The notes: generated by a model not told the origin, from the sequence alone. Positions 21,011 through 34,820 are shown, counted from the first letter of the stretch. The stretch: DNA of 64,000 nucleotides from Acestrorhynchus altus (GCA_034509495.1 CM067508.1:22006117-22070116), one strand, 5' to 3'. A program made the numbers and translations.

Positions 21011-22559
21011 AATATAGTATTAGCAATTTTAGTTGAGTAGGCAGGGTTGTACATGAAGTTACTAATTTATTATATACAACTGACCCTATGCTTACTGGAC
21101 AGTTTATCAGAAACACCAACCATAAAGGTTCAATCAAGTGGTTACAGGCAGTATCCCATAATTTACTGCACTTTATCACAGATACAGTCACTATCACCAT
21201 CACTGACCACATTTAAAGTTGTGATCTATTCTCAATAGACTTTACCATGGTAGTGTGCTTTGTATCGCAGTGTTGCTGGTATTTTCTCAGTGTCATTGTT
21301 GGGTTGAGAAAAGCCAGAGGTGGCCCTCTGCTCAGTTGGGATATTTTGGGGCTCTGTGTAGCACCTCATGGGCTACAGTCAGTAACTTTACACCTACAAA
21401 GTCAACTTAAATGATGTACCTGACAAACCACCCAAAGACTGTAGATACAAGCCAGGTGCAACTAATAATAATTGGCATCTTATGTTGTTTTAGTGCAGCC
21501 AGTGCTGTTAAAGCTGGCCTCCCCTGTGAACCACATGCTGTATAAAGCTAGTATATGAGAATCAGCAGGCCTTTGATGTCCTCAACCTTTATTTGCACAG
21601 TGATGACTAATGAATCATTAAGCAAATCCGTCACCTTGCAGGATAGGCATATTTCTTTTTTTATACCCCCTCCCCGCTCCCACCTGCACCCTCCACCCTC
21701 CACCCCAAACAGTAAGGTGGTGTCACTGTCTCTCTGTGGGGAGAGTTAAGGCAGCAGAATGCCAAGCACTGAGTCAGGGCAGCCAGGGGAGGAAAAGGAG
21801 GATGTCCCTGAGAGAAGGGTGTGTGAGGATGGCCCACAAACAGCTTCAGCTACACACTAAAACACAGAGAATAAAGTGATATTTCACTTTCAGATGACAT
21901 GTCAGTTTGAGTTGAACAAGACTAGCAATGTTCGCTGGACCTCCATCGGCTGCGGAGCGTTAGTTTCACACAATAAAGCATCCACAGTACAGGATATTAA
22001 AATCCTCACATTGTGTCTAGAGTACCAGATTAATGTTAACATAGTCCAGAATTGTTCAGAAATGAACCTAGTTCAAGCAATTGACCACAAACTGCTGATA
22101 AAACATCACCACAGTCACAAGTACATTGGTATTGTGTCTAATGGTATAATATCAACTTCATTACTGTATGTATTTGTTCCTAGATGAAGATAATGGAGCT
22201 GACACACACTGGCTCAGACAGTGAAGCAGTGATTGTCTGGCTAGTCTTACATCACCTGCTTCAATCAGAATTCAGTTATTGGTTATTAATCACACGTGAA
22301 TCAGATGCTAAATCATTCGCCGTGTTCAGCATATTCTGCTATATTATTAATCATACACACTAAAAATACTGAGTTTAAAAACAAGCCAGTGATGGTTAAA
22401 ATTTGGACAAACACAGCATTGAGTTATTCTGGCCCTGGGGTCTGGGTTAAATATTTAATCTCAATCCTGTGTCATTTTAACTTTGCTGGGCCAATTAAAC
22501 CAATGTTTGAGTTGAATTTGGATTATGATTGGGCATTGCAAACCAACTTCGATACCACT
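21011..22559. other. Intergenic DNA, no gene seen
   Basis: Only short, non-homologous open stretches occur. A pyrimidine-rich C tract lies at 21660-21715. Confidence 0.3.
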
Positions 22560-22730
22560 GCAATCACCAAGAAACCACTCAATCACCAACCAAAAACATA
22601 CCAACAACCTGGAGCTAAATAGCAACCACTTATAGCCACCTAGTTTATAACTTTATAGCAACCACGTAATAACCACTTGTCAACATCCTAGTAAACACCT
22701 AAGATACCATATCAAACACCAAGCAACACA
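22560..22730. repeat. Degenerate tandem repeat (AGCAACCACCTA type)
   Basis: Loose copies of CAACCAC/CACCTAG-like words recur every 10-20 bases, as in a decayed minisatellite common in fish. Confidence 0.45.
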
Positions 22731-23811
22731 AAAGTATTATGGTTCAGCTGTGTAGTGTAGAACATATAATGTTGTGCATAGTAGTTAGAGTAATGTCTAT
22801 AACTGAAATGTAATGGTAACTGTAAACCAACATTTCCTAAAGAAATCAGAAAATGGTAGCAGTGTATGTTGAGAAATATGGAGTACAATATATGTGCAGT
22901 ATGTGTATAGTATATAGGCAGCATATTGTAAGTTTATCTAGAACACGTTTCACACCGTATCTGTGTTCTCCCATTGTAATTTTTTAATTATGCAGAAACT
23001 TTAAAAAAATGAATACAGAACGAGACTAATAAAATAAAAGTAAATGTTAGACTCACTGCTGTTCCTCAGTGTAGTCTGGAGTTATGCTGTTATAATTATA
23101 TCGTAATTACTCATCATAAACTGGCACAATTAATGCATTAGTGTTCTGTGTCCAAATCAAGCGTTTCAGTCTTGTTCACGAAATATGCACTCCAGGAATC
23201 CAGCAGACTTTTTTTGTGTTTGTTTTTTTTTTTGTTCTGATTGACCAGTTTGCGCTGAGCATGGCTGATTGTACACATCCCACCCGACTTCCACATGCCT
23301 TGCAAATTGAAGCTACTCCTAAGAGTGCAGCATGAATATGCATCGAAATGTACACTCCCCACTGATCTTAATTAATGATCACATCTGCAAAATAATCAGA
23401 AGCATCGTTGACATAATTAAAGTCCCAAGAGCAGGTCACTGAGTAAAGGAGCTTCTTAAAAAAACACATACACCCTCAGTATCAGTGTCTACACCCTCTG
23501 GGGGTCGATAACAAACTTGTGGAGGCGGTGCTTAGGGGAAATCGGAGGCTTAGTGCTGCGACCAAAGTAGCATCAACATTCTGTCAGTTACCATTCACCA
23601 CGGCAGAATTTCAGCCACTAGGAGGCAAACTAGCCAAGCCTGGAACAGCAGATGTTATTTGTCAGCATAAAATAAAAAAGTTTTTTTTTTGCCAAATCAT
23701 ATATAAAAATAAAAATAAAAGAAAAGGTAATTTTGCTCAGATTTTAACCTTTAGAATGTTAGACAAATTTTGTTGGATGTTTTGGTGGTTTGACATACTT
23801 TGTCAAATTTC
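22731..23811. other. Intergenic DNA, no gene seen
   Basis: Mostly AT-rich. 23340-23440 is non-repetitive with several TTAATTA-type cores and may be conserved, but this cannot be judged here. Confidence 0.25.
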
Positions 23812-25600
23812 TGTCCTGTTAGGCTCCCCCGTCTGTCCCTTCATGTCACTGTTCTGTTTGTTTTGAACCTTGTCTCCGCCCTTGCACCACCTCATCTTTA
23901 CTGGGTTCCACCTGTGTCTCATTTGTAGCCCTGCCCCAGGTCTTTCCAGTCTGTGTCAGTGTATTTAAGGTCCGTTGTCTCAGTCTGTCTTCATAGTTTT
24001 TTGTTTCATGTCAGCGTGTTTTGCGTTCATCTTGTCATCTTGTACTTTGGTTTGTATTTTGTTGCTTGTATTTGTTCTCCCCCTCACGGGACGGTTCCCC
24101 CAAAGACTGCTGGGAAAATGTGGTGAGTGGTAAGCCTTCAGCCTTACCACAGGAGCAGGAGAGGTGAGACTTACAGGGATGACGTGCATGGGGGTTCTAG
24201 TCCATGGGACTTATTGGATAACCCCATGCACACGCCCATTGACCCCACCGCCCGTGCTCATTTATTATTGGTATTCTTGGCTGCTTGTGCTACTGTGTTT
24301 TCAGTGTTTTGGGTCTACTTGTTCCAACATCTACGGCAGTGCCAGCTGCCCGTGCTCCAACATTCATGCCAGTGCCTGCTGCCCATGCTCCAGTGACTAC
24401 AGCAGTGCCAGCTGCGCATGCTCCAGCATCTCTGCCAGTGCCAGCTCCCCATGCTCCAGCATCTATTGCCGTGCCAGCTGCCTGTGCTCCAGCATCTACA
24501 GAAGTGCCAGCTGCTCATGCTCCAGCATCTATGCCAGTGCCAGCTCCCCATGCTCCAGCATCTATGGCAGTGCCAGCTGCCTGTGCTCCAGCATCTACAG
24601 AAGTGCCAGCAGCTCATGCTCCAGTATCTATGGCAGTGCCAGCTTCCCATGCTCCAACGTATAAAGTGGTGTCATCTGCCACATCTGCTGGAGCATCTGT
24701 GATGCCAGATGCAGCCCCAGTGTCCTCAGCTCCCACTGCATCTGCTCCAGTGTTTGCAGCTCCCAATGCACCTGCTCCAGTGTCTGCAGTGCAAAATGTA
24801 ACTCCAGTGTCCATCTGCTCCAGCATCAGACGCAGTACCCTCCAGGTGAGTGTCAGAGTCAACTAATAGACAGTCTGTTCCACTGTCAGCCTGCAGAACT
24901 GAGCCCAGACTGGCCCCACAAACTGTACCAGAGACGTTGTCTGTGCCTATGTCCACTTGTGTTTTTGTTCCAGTGACTGTTCTGGTTTTGGTTACTGTGT
25001 CTGTTACTGTCCCTTTCCCCATGTCTGGTTTTGCTGTTCCTGTCCACATCACCATTTATGTGTCTGTCCCTGTGAACATGTTTATGCCAGTGCCCTTGCC
25101 CATTATAGACATGTCCTACATTCAGCCTCAACCCTAGTCTTCTGTTGTGTTTCCTGTTCGACAGGTCATGTCTTCTATTTTATTCAGTGTTCCCCTAGCC
25201 CAGTTTCAGTGTCATGTCCCATATTTCCCAAGCAGAGTTTCCTGTTTTGTCCTATGTCTTCTGTTTACAGTCTCCTGTCTCATCTCCTGCTCTGACTTAG
25301 TTTTTGTGTCATGTTCTGCTCTGTGTCCATGTCTAGTTTAGTTTTCTTCCTGTCATTTGTCTCGTTTCATGTTGTTCTGGTCTGTCTCCTTTGCCTGCCA
25401 AGGAGGGTGTTAGCTTACATGCCTGGTGTTGCACATTGGGGAGGAGCCTACTCTCACATTTCTGTCCCATTAGGCTCCTCCTGTTAGGAACATCCATGGG
25501 TATTTCCAGTCTGTGTCAGTGTATTTAAGGTCCATTGTCTCAGTCTGTCTTCGTTGGTTTTTGTTTCATGTCAGCATGCACTCGTTTTGTTCTATCAATA
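23812..25600 (+). mobile_element. Non-autonomous LTR retrotransposon with internal 33-bp repeats
   Basis: The left LTR begins TGTCCTGTTAGGCTCC at 23812. A related but internally deleted right LTR begins TGTCCCATTAGGCTCC at 25463. Both share about 50 bases including CAGTGTATTTAAGGTCC, a TATA-like position, followed by TTGTCTCAGTCTGTCTTC. Between them there is no gag, protease or reverse transcriptase, only low-complexity GCC/CCA-rich DNA. The right end is approximate. Confidence 0.65.
24330..24660 (+). repeat. 33-bp minisatellite (11-residue period) inside the LTR element
   Basis: About ten units of CAGTGCCAGCTGCCCATGCT plus 13 bases. A higher-order period of three units (99 bp) is visible: the block with CTGCCTGTGCTCCAGCATCT near 24478 recurs near 24577. 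Because 33 is a multiple of three, several frames stay open; one (24285-24866) reads as Ala/Pro-rich repeats such as VPAAHAPASMP. Whether it is translated is unknown. Confidence 0.85.
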
Positions 25601-27613
25601 AATATTATCCAGTGAGTATGTCCTATCACCTTCTAAAGAATTTAGAAAAATCTTTACATCTTAGAAATCATGGTAGAAAATGGTCATCCAGAAATTATCT
25701 GTAAACTGATAGTTATGAGAAGTTTAAAGTATTAGACAGTGGTCCAAATAAAAATTTCCCTTATTGTTGTTATTTCTGTATCAGTATTATCCCATCACTG
25801 GACTTGTTATGGACTTATTCTGAAATATGAACTCTGTGTGAGAAAGAAAATAGAGCAACAGACCCTCTGCTCTCATTTCCTCTATGACTGGGTCAGTAAC
25901 ATCATTAGCTCTTCCCCCTCTCACTGATCAGTTAGAGTCTGCATGCAGGTTGGAAATCTCCTTTGACATTTAAAAGTGTTTATTTCTGTTGGAAAGGAGG
26001 GAATTTTAGCTGTTGTCCGAGCTTGGTTACTCACCAATAATTCATCACACAATGATGATAGTTGTGATGACAGTTCAGTTTTTGGTAAGTCTTGGTAGTT
26101 TCTTAGATGTGCATCATGTCTGTTGGTTACTCTGATCCTGACTTATGAAGCCTAGAAAACAGCATGTAACTGCCCACAAAATGAGGCTCTTGGGTTTTAC
26201 GTGTTAAAGAACAAGGCTTGTGTAAACTCACTCAGGACTGACTAAGACATCTCTATGAGAGTGGGAGTTAATACCGAATGTTAGTGAGTACACTTACTGC
26301 CCACTTTCTTCTGTGTCTCAAATAGCAGCCGGTCACCTGCAGGGTAATAAACAATAAGCTGGTGTGTAGGAGGGAGAACAAGTGGTCACAGCTTTGAAAA
26401 CCAGAAGAAGAGGAGGAGGGTCTGGATGGTCCAAGTCTAATGTCTCATGATGAAGACAGAAGGCGTGTCAATGATTTAACAAAGTCCTCTCTTTACCTCC
26501 TCTGGAGAGCAGCATTAATCTGAAGTCTTGGCTACAGTGCTCCTCTCTGACTCAGCTCAGGAAATGCAATCAGCGCTGCACGCCACCCCTGAGAGCGTTC
26601 ACCAGGGTAAACACATGAATTAAAGCTGCTTCTAGTGTTCCCATCTACAGCCTTCCTCTGTCTCTCCAACCAAACACACGCTGTCATGTTCTCACACAAG
26701 ACACAGAGAACATGACGCCTCATAAATTCAATTACAGTGTTTTATTTTCAGTGTTCTGAAAGACTCAGGAGAACCAAAGTGTGTATTTTTTTGGGGGGTG
26801 TTCACACTTGCTGTGTTCTGGAATCACATACTGATGTGTGCTCCAGGCTGTTTGGGATACTGCCCCGACTGATGGTGTGTCAGCCGTCACATTCTGTGCT
26901 TTTTCTACTTTATTTTCTTTAGGAAAACATGGCAGGCAGATTGTCCTCCTTAATGATGTTAGCAACAATACAAATATAAAAAACTACTTAAAAATACATT
27001 CCGTGTACATAATACACTGAAAGCAAAACAGTGTAACTCTCATACTTGAGTGTTTCCTTTCCTTTGCTGGAAAGCTCAAATATTTAATATATTTAATATT
27101 TATCCTTTAGCACCCTAGGGTAATTTTGCAGGTTTGTTTCATAGTTTGACATACTTTTATTCTCTGAAAAAATGAAAAATATTTATAGGACACAGTAAAC
27201 ATGCAGATATTGTGATTTTTAGGAGATCCTAGTCTTCTCAATTTTTATTTATTTGACATGATTTGATCAAAAATGTACTTGTTCTTACAAATTGGTTTTG
27301 TTTGTTTGTTTGTGGGGGGTTTTGGTTGTCTTTTGCTTGATTTTTACGTCTTAGAAATTCTGTTGGAAGTTGAAAATCCAGAGGGTGATTGAGCTGAAAA
27401 GTTAAGAATTGTGATGCATTATTAGTAATGATTAGCTTGACAATGTTATTTATAATAAAACTACTTGGCAGTAGTCTGAACAGAAAGTCTTAGTCTTAAA
27501 TATTATTTATGTACATATCAGTATTATCCCTTTAATTCCTAAAATTATACACTGTTTGAGCAAAGAAACACAGTTTTTAATGTCTTTTACATCAGCTTTG
27601 TACTTGCAAATGT
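25601..27613. other. Intergenic DNA, no gene seen
   Basis: No exon with matching splice sites and no recognisable repeat longer than a few tens of bases. Confidence 0.3.
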
Positions 27614-27990
27614 GTGACGTATAGCCGAACTGAACTTATTGTAAGAGTGGTTGAACATCGGTTGAACATCGGGTCCACAGAGGACTGTTGGAATCATCCT
27701 CCCCACCACCACGGACATTTACACTTCCAGATGCAAGATGCATCATGCAATATCCCACTTGCCCAGCACACACACACTTTTTGCCCTGCTCCCCTCAGGC
27801 AGGAGGATGTGGAGCATTAAGTATAGAACCACTCGACTAAGGAACAGCTTCTTCCCTAATGCTGGTAGACTCTTGTTCTCTAACTAGACAAACCACTGCA
27901 ATGACACTTTAATTGGGCACTTGACACTTTATCCATGCTGCTGTTTTCTTTTCTTAATCTGCTATAGTCATACCCATCTACTGACAACTG
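27614..27990 (+). mobile_element. LINE 3' fragment
   Basis: It holds the decayed C-terminal coding end of a LINE ORF2 (AGGAACAGCTTCTTCCCTAA, encoding the RNSFFPNA-like motif just before the stop). This is followed by typical 3' UTR wording (GACACTTTAATTGGGCACTT). Frameshifted and 5' truncated. Confidence 0.6.
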
Positions 27991-29719
27991 TGTTTATGTA
28001 GCTGTTTGAAAACCAGAAATCCAGAATCTCAATATATTAGAAATATTTGAATATTGAATTGAATATTTTGAATTGAAATATATTACTTTAAATGTAACGG
28101 ATATACAATATATAGTTTTCTTTATTAACTGATCAAAACCTTTTTCAAAATATTAAATTTTTTAAGTTGCACAAGTATTTTATATTGTTCTTTTCTTATT
28201 TTTTGTTGTATTATTTTTTCATAAAATAAGGAATGAAAAATTGTTTACAAGATAGGGAGCCTTTAAAGGCATCAAAACCGATCTTTCCTTTCTAAATGAT
28301 GCTTTTGAACTCAAAAGCTGAATGACTGTAGAGTATCTGAAAAAGAGTGCAGAACAGTGAAGCAGGGGCTGCAGAACCAGTGGCCCACACCCTCACCTCA
28401 GTTCTGTGAGCTTAGTTCAGACTTCCATGCCTGTTCTCCACTGCTTTAACTGCTCTGATATGCGTGAAATCAGGTCTGTGTGAACTCAGACGTTCGCATG
28501 AACTGTATCTATCAAGGCCACCTGAAAGGCAGGCCCACTCAATTGAGCACTGTTGAGAAGATGGAGAAGAGGATAAAAGATTGTGGATTGTGAAGCTTCT
28601 GCACAATTGCCCAGCTTTTATAAAGGAAGTGCCATTCTGCAAAAAAATCACTAAACCTGTAATTTATCCAGGAAAGTGCTTCAACTGCACTTAATAAACC
28701 TTTTACTCTTTAAATGTCTGAGCTTTAAGCTACCTTGGGTTTAAAGAGGGAGAAGGAAAGATGTGCTTCTGCACTTCAAATCAACCAGCCCACCTTCTGA
28801 TCAGAGTATAAGTTTAATGCTGGACCGAAAGATTATTATTAGCTAATGCTGATGTCTGTTACTACACAGAGCATGTAGATGGGAGTGGTTGGAGACATGC
28901 AAGCAATGTCTCCAAGCAATGTCTCCCAGCAATATACTTGTACACACAGGTGTGACCAAGACCACTCCCAGATGAAGGTGATACTGGTGATGTGGCATGT
29001 GAAGGTTTGGGTTCTCAATAAGATGGTAACACAACAGTCAGTTCTCATAGTCGACATGTTGGATGTGGAGAAATGGACAGCATGAAGGTAAAGATGGAAG
29101 TGCCAAGAGTGGAAAGCAAGCACTGGAGCACATTAGAGCAATGAGTGTGATCACATTTATAAATAGTAGTGCATCTCAGACAGTTACAATATTGTGATAA
29201 AGTGTATTTTTTTCTAATTTTATTAGAAAATGTAAATTGTAATATATTCATTACATGTCAAATAAAATATATCAACCTGCTCCTAAACTAGAAGTATCAC
29301 TGGAAGCATCTTACCAGAACTAAGGAAAAAAGTCCAGCCCTCCGAAGTCCTCCTTTCAGATAAAAGTAATTTTTGCATTTAATTTGGAAACCAAGAGTCA
29401 TCCAGTCTTAACTCTCAAACCAATAGTGATTATTTAAGGGGTTAGAGTCGGAATGGTCATTTGAGTAGTGAGGGTTCAGCTGCAGCTGATAGCTCACAGC
29501 CACATGCAACACTGTACTGTTTGTGCCATGTCAGCTTTGAGGTGGAGGCTTAATTATGCCCCTGAGGAATACAGTGGCACCTGCAACACTGCAGGGAACA
29601 GTGGGACACTTTGAAGGTTCCACTCTTCATGATCTGCCACAGTCAGAATAAAGGATTTCTATTAACCACCTTACAGCTTACAGGAATCTGATTCCTTATA
29701 CAGTTGTGGTTTATAGAAG

Positions 29720-29722
<3 letters not shown>
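27991..29722. other. Intergenic DNA, no gene seen
   Basis: AT-rich to 28250, then ordinary sequence. Short open stretches near 28839-29123 have no homology I recognise. Confidence 0.3.
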
Positions 29723-29792
<70 letters not shown>

Positions 29793-29842
29793 TCAACGGT
29801 ACAGTCATTTTATTTTATACCTCAGGGCAAACCTACAGATAT

Positions 29843-29889
<47 letters not shown>

Positions 29890-29890
29890 T
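29723..29890. repeat. (GT)n and (ATTT)n microsatellites
   Basis: A 67-base GT run (29723-29789) and a 50-base ATTT run (29841-29890). Confidence 0.97.
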
Positions 29891-30659
29891 GTCAACAAAT
29901 GGTTTATTAAAGTGCACTGGGCATAAACTAACCTGACCCTGGTCTCTGCCTCTTTCCTGGGTCCCAGTGGCCCAGTTTTAATATATATATATATTATATA
30001 ACAAATTCTTTGAATAAAAGGACAGAAATAGTGTCCTTACAGGTGGGTTTAGAAGAAAGAATGTACCAAGCAATGAGACAGGTTGTATAATCTGTGAACT
30101 GTGGATCTCTTGGCTCTCTGAGGACATAACAGAACGTTGCCCCTTTTCTAAGAACTGCCGGCAAAAGAGACTATAAGAACATAGATTTACCACACATATA
30201 ATTGCATAACTGTGTTTATTTTATATAGTTTATATACTGCTTACAACAAAAAAATAATTAATTATCCTACTTTCTTTTAAACAATATACAATATATGTAT
30301 CAAATTCTGTCCTAAGTATCTGTTTCTAGACCCTTCATTTGAGATGCAAAAATTAACATAATTCAAATTTTCATCAGACCATATGATACGTGTGTGTGTT
30401 TGTCATTTTTGCTGAAAAGAACAAAAAAATATCATTATATCTCAGAAATATCAATGATAATTGATCATCCAGTGTTTTTGAGCTGAAAATGCCCAAAATA
30501 GCTTTTTGCTACAAATAGTTATTTGTAATGATTTGATTGATTGATACTAAACTGTAGTTCAAATAAAATGAAAAACAACCGGAATGTCCTTCATTATATT
30601 TGATATTTATATGTGTATCAATATTATCCCTTCCCATGAAAGTGAACACTGTAAACATT
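29891..30659. other. Intergenic AT-rich DNA, no gene seen
   Basis: No coding or repeat signal apart from a short AT run near 29981-30000. Confidence 0.3.
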
Positions 30660-30845
30660 GAAGAACATTTGTTAGATGCTGTTATCCAGAGTCGTTATTA
30701 ATGTTACTCAGGTAGGAGAATGTAAATTTAGGAGTCTACCAAATAACTTGAATGGTGTCACGGGATGTTTATCCAGCTGGGGGAAATGGAGCCTAGTCTT
30801 CTATTAGAAGTGATGTGTTGTTACCCACTATACAAACCATGATAT
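30660..30845 (-). repeat. Decayed SINE-like repeat
   Basis: TTAGATGCTGTTATCCAGAG resembles the reverse complement of the tail of the SINE at 36484-36782, followed by wording expected of its tRNA-related part. Strongly diverged. Confidence 0.4.
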
Positions 30846-31919
30846 ACAGCGGGTCTTTTAAACATAAAGGTCATTATTTGTTCTTAGATTGGTTCTAGGA
30901 AAAATCTTTAAACTGTCATTTTGCATTTTGTGAACTTTTGTGAGCCAAAGGGGAATCAAAGGGACTCTTCTGTAACATCACTCCAAATAACCTTTTCAAT
31001 CATCTTCATCTTCCTTCTTATAGTGTGTATTCAACTGTAATACTGCAATAATCAGTGCTGTGCTCTTGCAGTACTGCACCCTATCAAATTTTATTGAAGC
31101 ATGTTGGATCTGAAGGTCATGTCAGGGTTTTATGTTCTGATCTGATCGTATCTGTTCAATCTCTTTTCTTTTGCATCCATACTTTGAGTAGCTACCTCGT
31201 CTGCCAGCTCCCCCGCATTAGTTAGAGAAGTGTTGTTTATCTGAAGTCACAGATCTGAAGGAATATCTTGCCAGAGGTAATCAAACAGCCTGAGAGGCAG
31301 AGACTCTGTGACACGTAGACATAGACCTGTCATCCATCAAAGCCTGAGTCCCCCTCGCTCTGTTCTTCAAAAGGATCCCTGACTACTGCTCATCATCAGC
31401 TCAGGTTCACTGCAGAGAAAAATGCGTCCACAGGACCAACAACAGTGAAGAGAGGGCAACGCATGTATCACTTTGTTTAATTAGCAGTGTCAGTGCCAGC
31501 CAATCAACACTCAGCAATTAAAATGATAGAACATCTCAATCCAACACCCACATCCAGTTCAAACTCACAAAGTACACTGCATTATTTACAATAAGTAAAA
31601 CATAAACATGGTGAAACAAATTCTAAAGACAATAAATCATCATCTACTGAATTTTTTCAAAATTCCTTCAGTGTCTCAAATCCAGCAACATTCCCGTACA
31701 GTATAATCTACTGTACTTCCAAATAATTCAAATTAGATTAGATTTTTGGCTCTTGAGCAGTGAAACAATAAATGATTTACCTTGACAGTCACCAATCATT
31801 TGCTCTACATTTCTTAGTTTTATAAATACATTTACATTACTGTTACAAAAACAGCTGATTAAGCTGGTTAAAAAGCTTCACTCTTGACCAGCATAAGGTA
31901 TGTTTTGATTTGAGTTTCA
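30846..31919. other. Intergenic DNA, no gene seen
   Basis: No exon or named repeat recognised. Confidence 0.3.
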
Positions 31920-32225
31920 TGACTTAGCTGGGCAACCTGACCAAGCTAGTCAACCAGTATGACCAACCCCGACCATATTGGTTGATCAACATGACCAGCA
32001 TCAGTATGTTAGTTGACCAGTATGACCATGCTCCTTGACCAATTTGACCACAGTGGTCAACCAGCATGACCAGTATACCAAACTGGATGACAAACCTGAC
32101 CAATATAACCATTCCGTACCAAGCTGGATGACCAGCAAGACTTTGCTTGTCAATCAGCATGACCAGCTTTACCAAATGCAACATCCATAATGCTGGTCAA
32201 GAGGTCAAGCTTAGACCATCTGAAA
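31920..32225. repeat. Degenerate GACCAGCATGACCAG repeat
   Basis: GACCA, ACCAGC and GGTCAA words recur every 10-25 bases in both orientations, giving a fold-back, minisatellite-like block. Confidence 0.6.
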
Positions 32226-33119
32226 CCAGCTGGACTAAAAAATTATACAAATACTCAAATTCATCAAATTTCAACAGCATTGGATATACAGTAAAATTCT
32301 GAACTGGGCATTAAATTAATCAGAATAACCCACCAATCATCTGCAAACCACTTCCCCCAGCTTTATAGAAGAAGAAAGAAAAAGGAATGTTTCTCACAAT
32401 TAAAATTAAGATACACACCAACCCAGCAGAACCTAGTAAAATAACGTAAAGGCCCTCTGAGAACATCAGCACAAACATGTTTTTTACTGTTTCAAAGTCC
32501 AAAATCCCAAAGCAAAGTTCTAAAATAAAGCAAACTGCAGCTCGGCTCTCAGTTTAGCTCTTGCATGCTCTCTCCCAGAGCTACCTCTCGCTCAGGAGAT
32601 CCTACTATTCCCCACGCTTCTCCAAACAGATGGTGAGAACCAGAGATGGATACTTTCATGCAGATTGACTCATCATGGATGAAATTCATCTTAATTGTCC
32701 AATTAGTAGGCTAAGTGGAGGCTCCCTGAAAAGTTAACTAATATTAATTTCCCTGTGAATTACAGCTCACACTGGGTTGAGCCTCAGTTCCATAAACACA
32801 AGACTCAGCACAGGTTCAGCGAGGGAGATCAGGTTATTGATTAAGCTCTCTCAGCCGTGATGCCACAAGCAGATATTTATATCCCCCTTTGGCTAACTCT
32901 TCACTGTGTGAGTGCTCTTGTATTTTCAGAGCTCTTCCGTTGCCAGATTTGGTCCCATCTCGTCCTGCCTGACTGCCCACAGGGGGTAAACTCCTGCAGC
33001 CGTCCACACCCCTGCCATTTCTGCTGTTTCTAACATCCAGAAATGGCAATAACACAGAAACCGAGCTTGTGCCAGAATCGACTAGATGTGTTTTAGCATG
33101 CCGTTGCCAAAGCATTTGT
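32226..33119. other. Intergenic DNA; possible conserved element 32640-32790
   Basis: No gene. 32640-32790 is non-repetitive with TTAATTGTCCAATTAGTAGG and GTTAACTAATATTAATTTCC, clusters of homeodomain-like cores that could mark an enhancer. Confidence 0.3.
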
Positions 33120-33355
33120 GTAAACAATGTTTTATTACATATGACTATATTACATTACTGTATTAGTACATGACTGTATTATGTTAATGTTAAATATTAC
33201 TATAATACATTACTATATTACATCAATGTTACATAATACAGCATTACATTTGTCACATGATGCTTTATTTTAATACTATATTACATTGCTGTATCATATT
33301 AACATTATATATTACTGTATTATATTACTCTATTACTTTAGTTTTGCATTTTTAC
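33120..33355. repeat. AT-rich degenerate repeat (TATTACATTACTGTA)
   Basis: The words TATTACAT, TACTATATTACAT and ACTGTATTA repeat irregularly over about 235 bases. Confidence 0.65.
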
Positions 33356-33533
33356 GTATTAGAACAAACTTTATGATGTGAACTGTGCTTTTTGCAGGAC
33401 AATAGGATTACTGAGGTAAGACAAATTAAAAATAAATGTTCATTCTGTTCACCAAACTGAAGCATAATTTCCTTTTTAATGTCACCGTAATCACACCATA
33501 ATTTATGTTTGTTTTGTTAATAGAATATGTCCA

Positions 33534-33830
33534 CTACATGGACAAAACCATGGGTATCAAAAAGAATGTATCCTGCTTTTGTTGGAGTAACTGTTTCTAC
33601 TGTTCAGGGATGACAAGAGATTTACAAGATTTTGGAACATTGTTGTGAGGATTTCATTGCATTCAGCCATATAAACATTGGTGATGTCAGTATGTTCTGC
33701 CTCATACCCAATACCCCAATGGATGGAGCACCGTAGTTCCAGAGAACACAGTTCCACTGCTCCAAAGCTCAATGCTGGAGGGCTCCTACACGGACACTCC
33801 CCAAGGCATTAGGCAGAGTGGCAAAAGGTT
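33534..33830 (+). repeat. MITE-like family member, 5' and central part
   Basis: It includes TACATGGACAAAACCATGGG, TCCTGCTTTTGTTGGAGTAA, AGAGAACACAGTTCCACTGC and the GGCATTAGGCA stretch characteristic of the family. The distal terminal repeat is missing. Confidence 0.65.
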
Positions 33831-34820
33831 TATTTTTTATGTTTAATTATGTATATAAATATTTTATCTACACACTCAAATAAGTGGTGTGTGCTATTCC
33901 AAACCTAGTTCATATGTAAGCGGTTTAAAACACAGTCCTGCTGCATCTGAAACACTGCCTCAATTGAAGATGAAATAGATTTCATACATGAATACATAAT
34001 ACATTTCCATCTACTATGCAGTGGTGTGTGGCAAATGTTTCAAATGTTAATGCCCTACTGGTCACTACAGCAACAGATGAAGCAGAGAAGCATCTTACTG
34101 GCTGCTTTCTATACTGCTGGCTCCCCACTAAGCCCCACCCACACAAGCTCATTTCTGAACCCCTGCTTTTTAAAGATGAACTGAAACAAACCCTAGCCAG
34201 CACAGTGGAGAGGCGGAACTGGAACAAGGAAGGGAGTAGAGTGCGTTTAAAGCAATGCTGCCCTTTTCAGCCCTTTTTACATAGAGAGAGGTCCAGGCTG
34301 TAGTCACTCTAAATGAAAAACGCTAAAACTGCTCAGAGAAACAGGATCTCTCACCCAGTGGCTCTGATAGATAAATAATAATTCTGATCAACAGATGGTC
34401 CAGGTCATTAGATTATGGAGACATCAGGGAAGCCTACAGTGCAGAATCATGAAAACCATCTCTTTCTATATCCATAAATTACACCTCATGTAGCAGGAAA
34501 TGACATCATATGCCACGAAAAAGAAGCATTTGTTTTACCTGTTTAACACATTTTCTGTTATGTTCAAAGAAACTCTTTACTCCTGGAGCCCTTTTGTAGT
34601 CTGTTCTGAAACCTTAAATCATTATAGTATCCAAATATATTTATTTATTTATCCCAAATAAATAAATAAATACACTGAAATGATTACTGTGCCTGCCAAG
34701 CTACACATCCCAGATGCTCTGATTGCTGTGTTTCGTTGCATGCCGCCACTCAAAGCCTGTGCAAATGGTCAGTAGGAGAGCCAGAATACCACAGCTGAGC
34801 TTTGCTTGGCCCTGCTGGCC

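Noticed and set aside
24330..24660. CRISPR-like appearance of regularly spaced repeats
   Set aside because: Units are contiguous with no unique spacers, and the DNA is eukaryotic.
24285..24866. 193-codon Ala/Pro-rich frame as a protein gene
   Set aside because: It lies in a 33-bp tandem array where several frames on both strands are open, inside a non-autonomous LTR element; kept as a repeat and a finding only.
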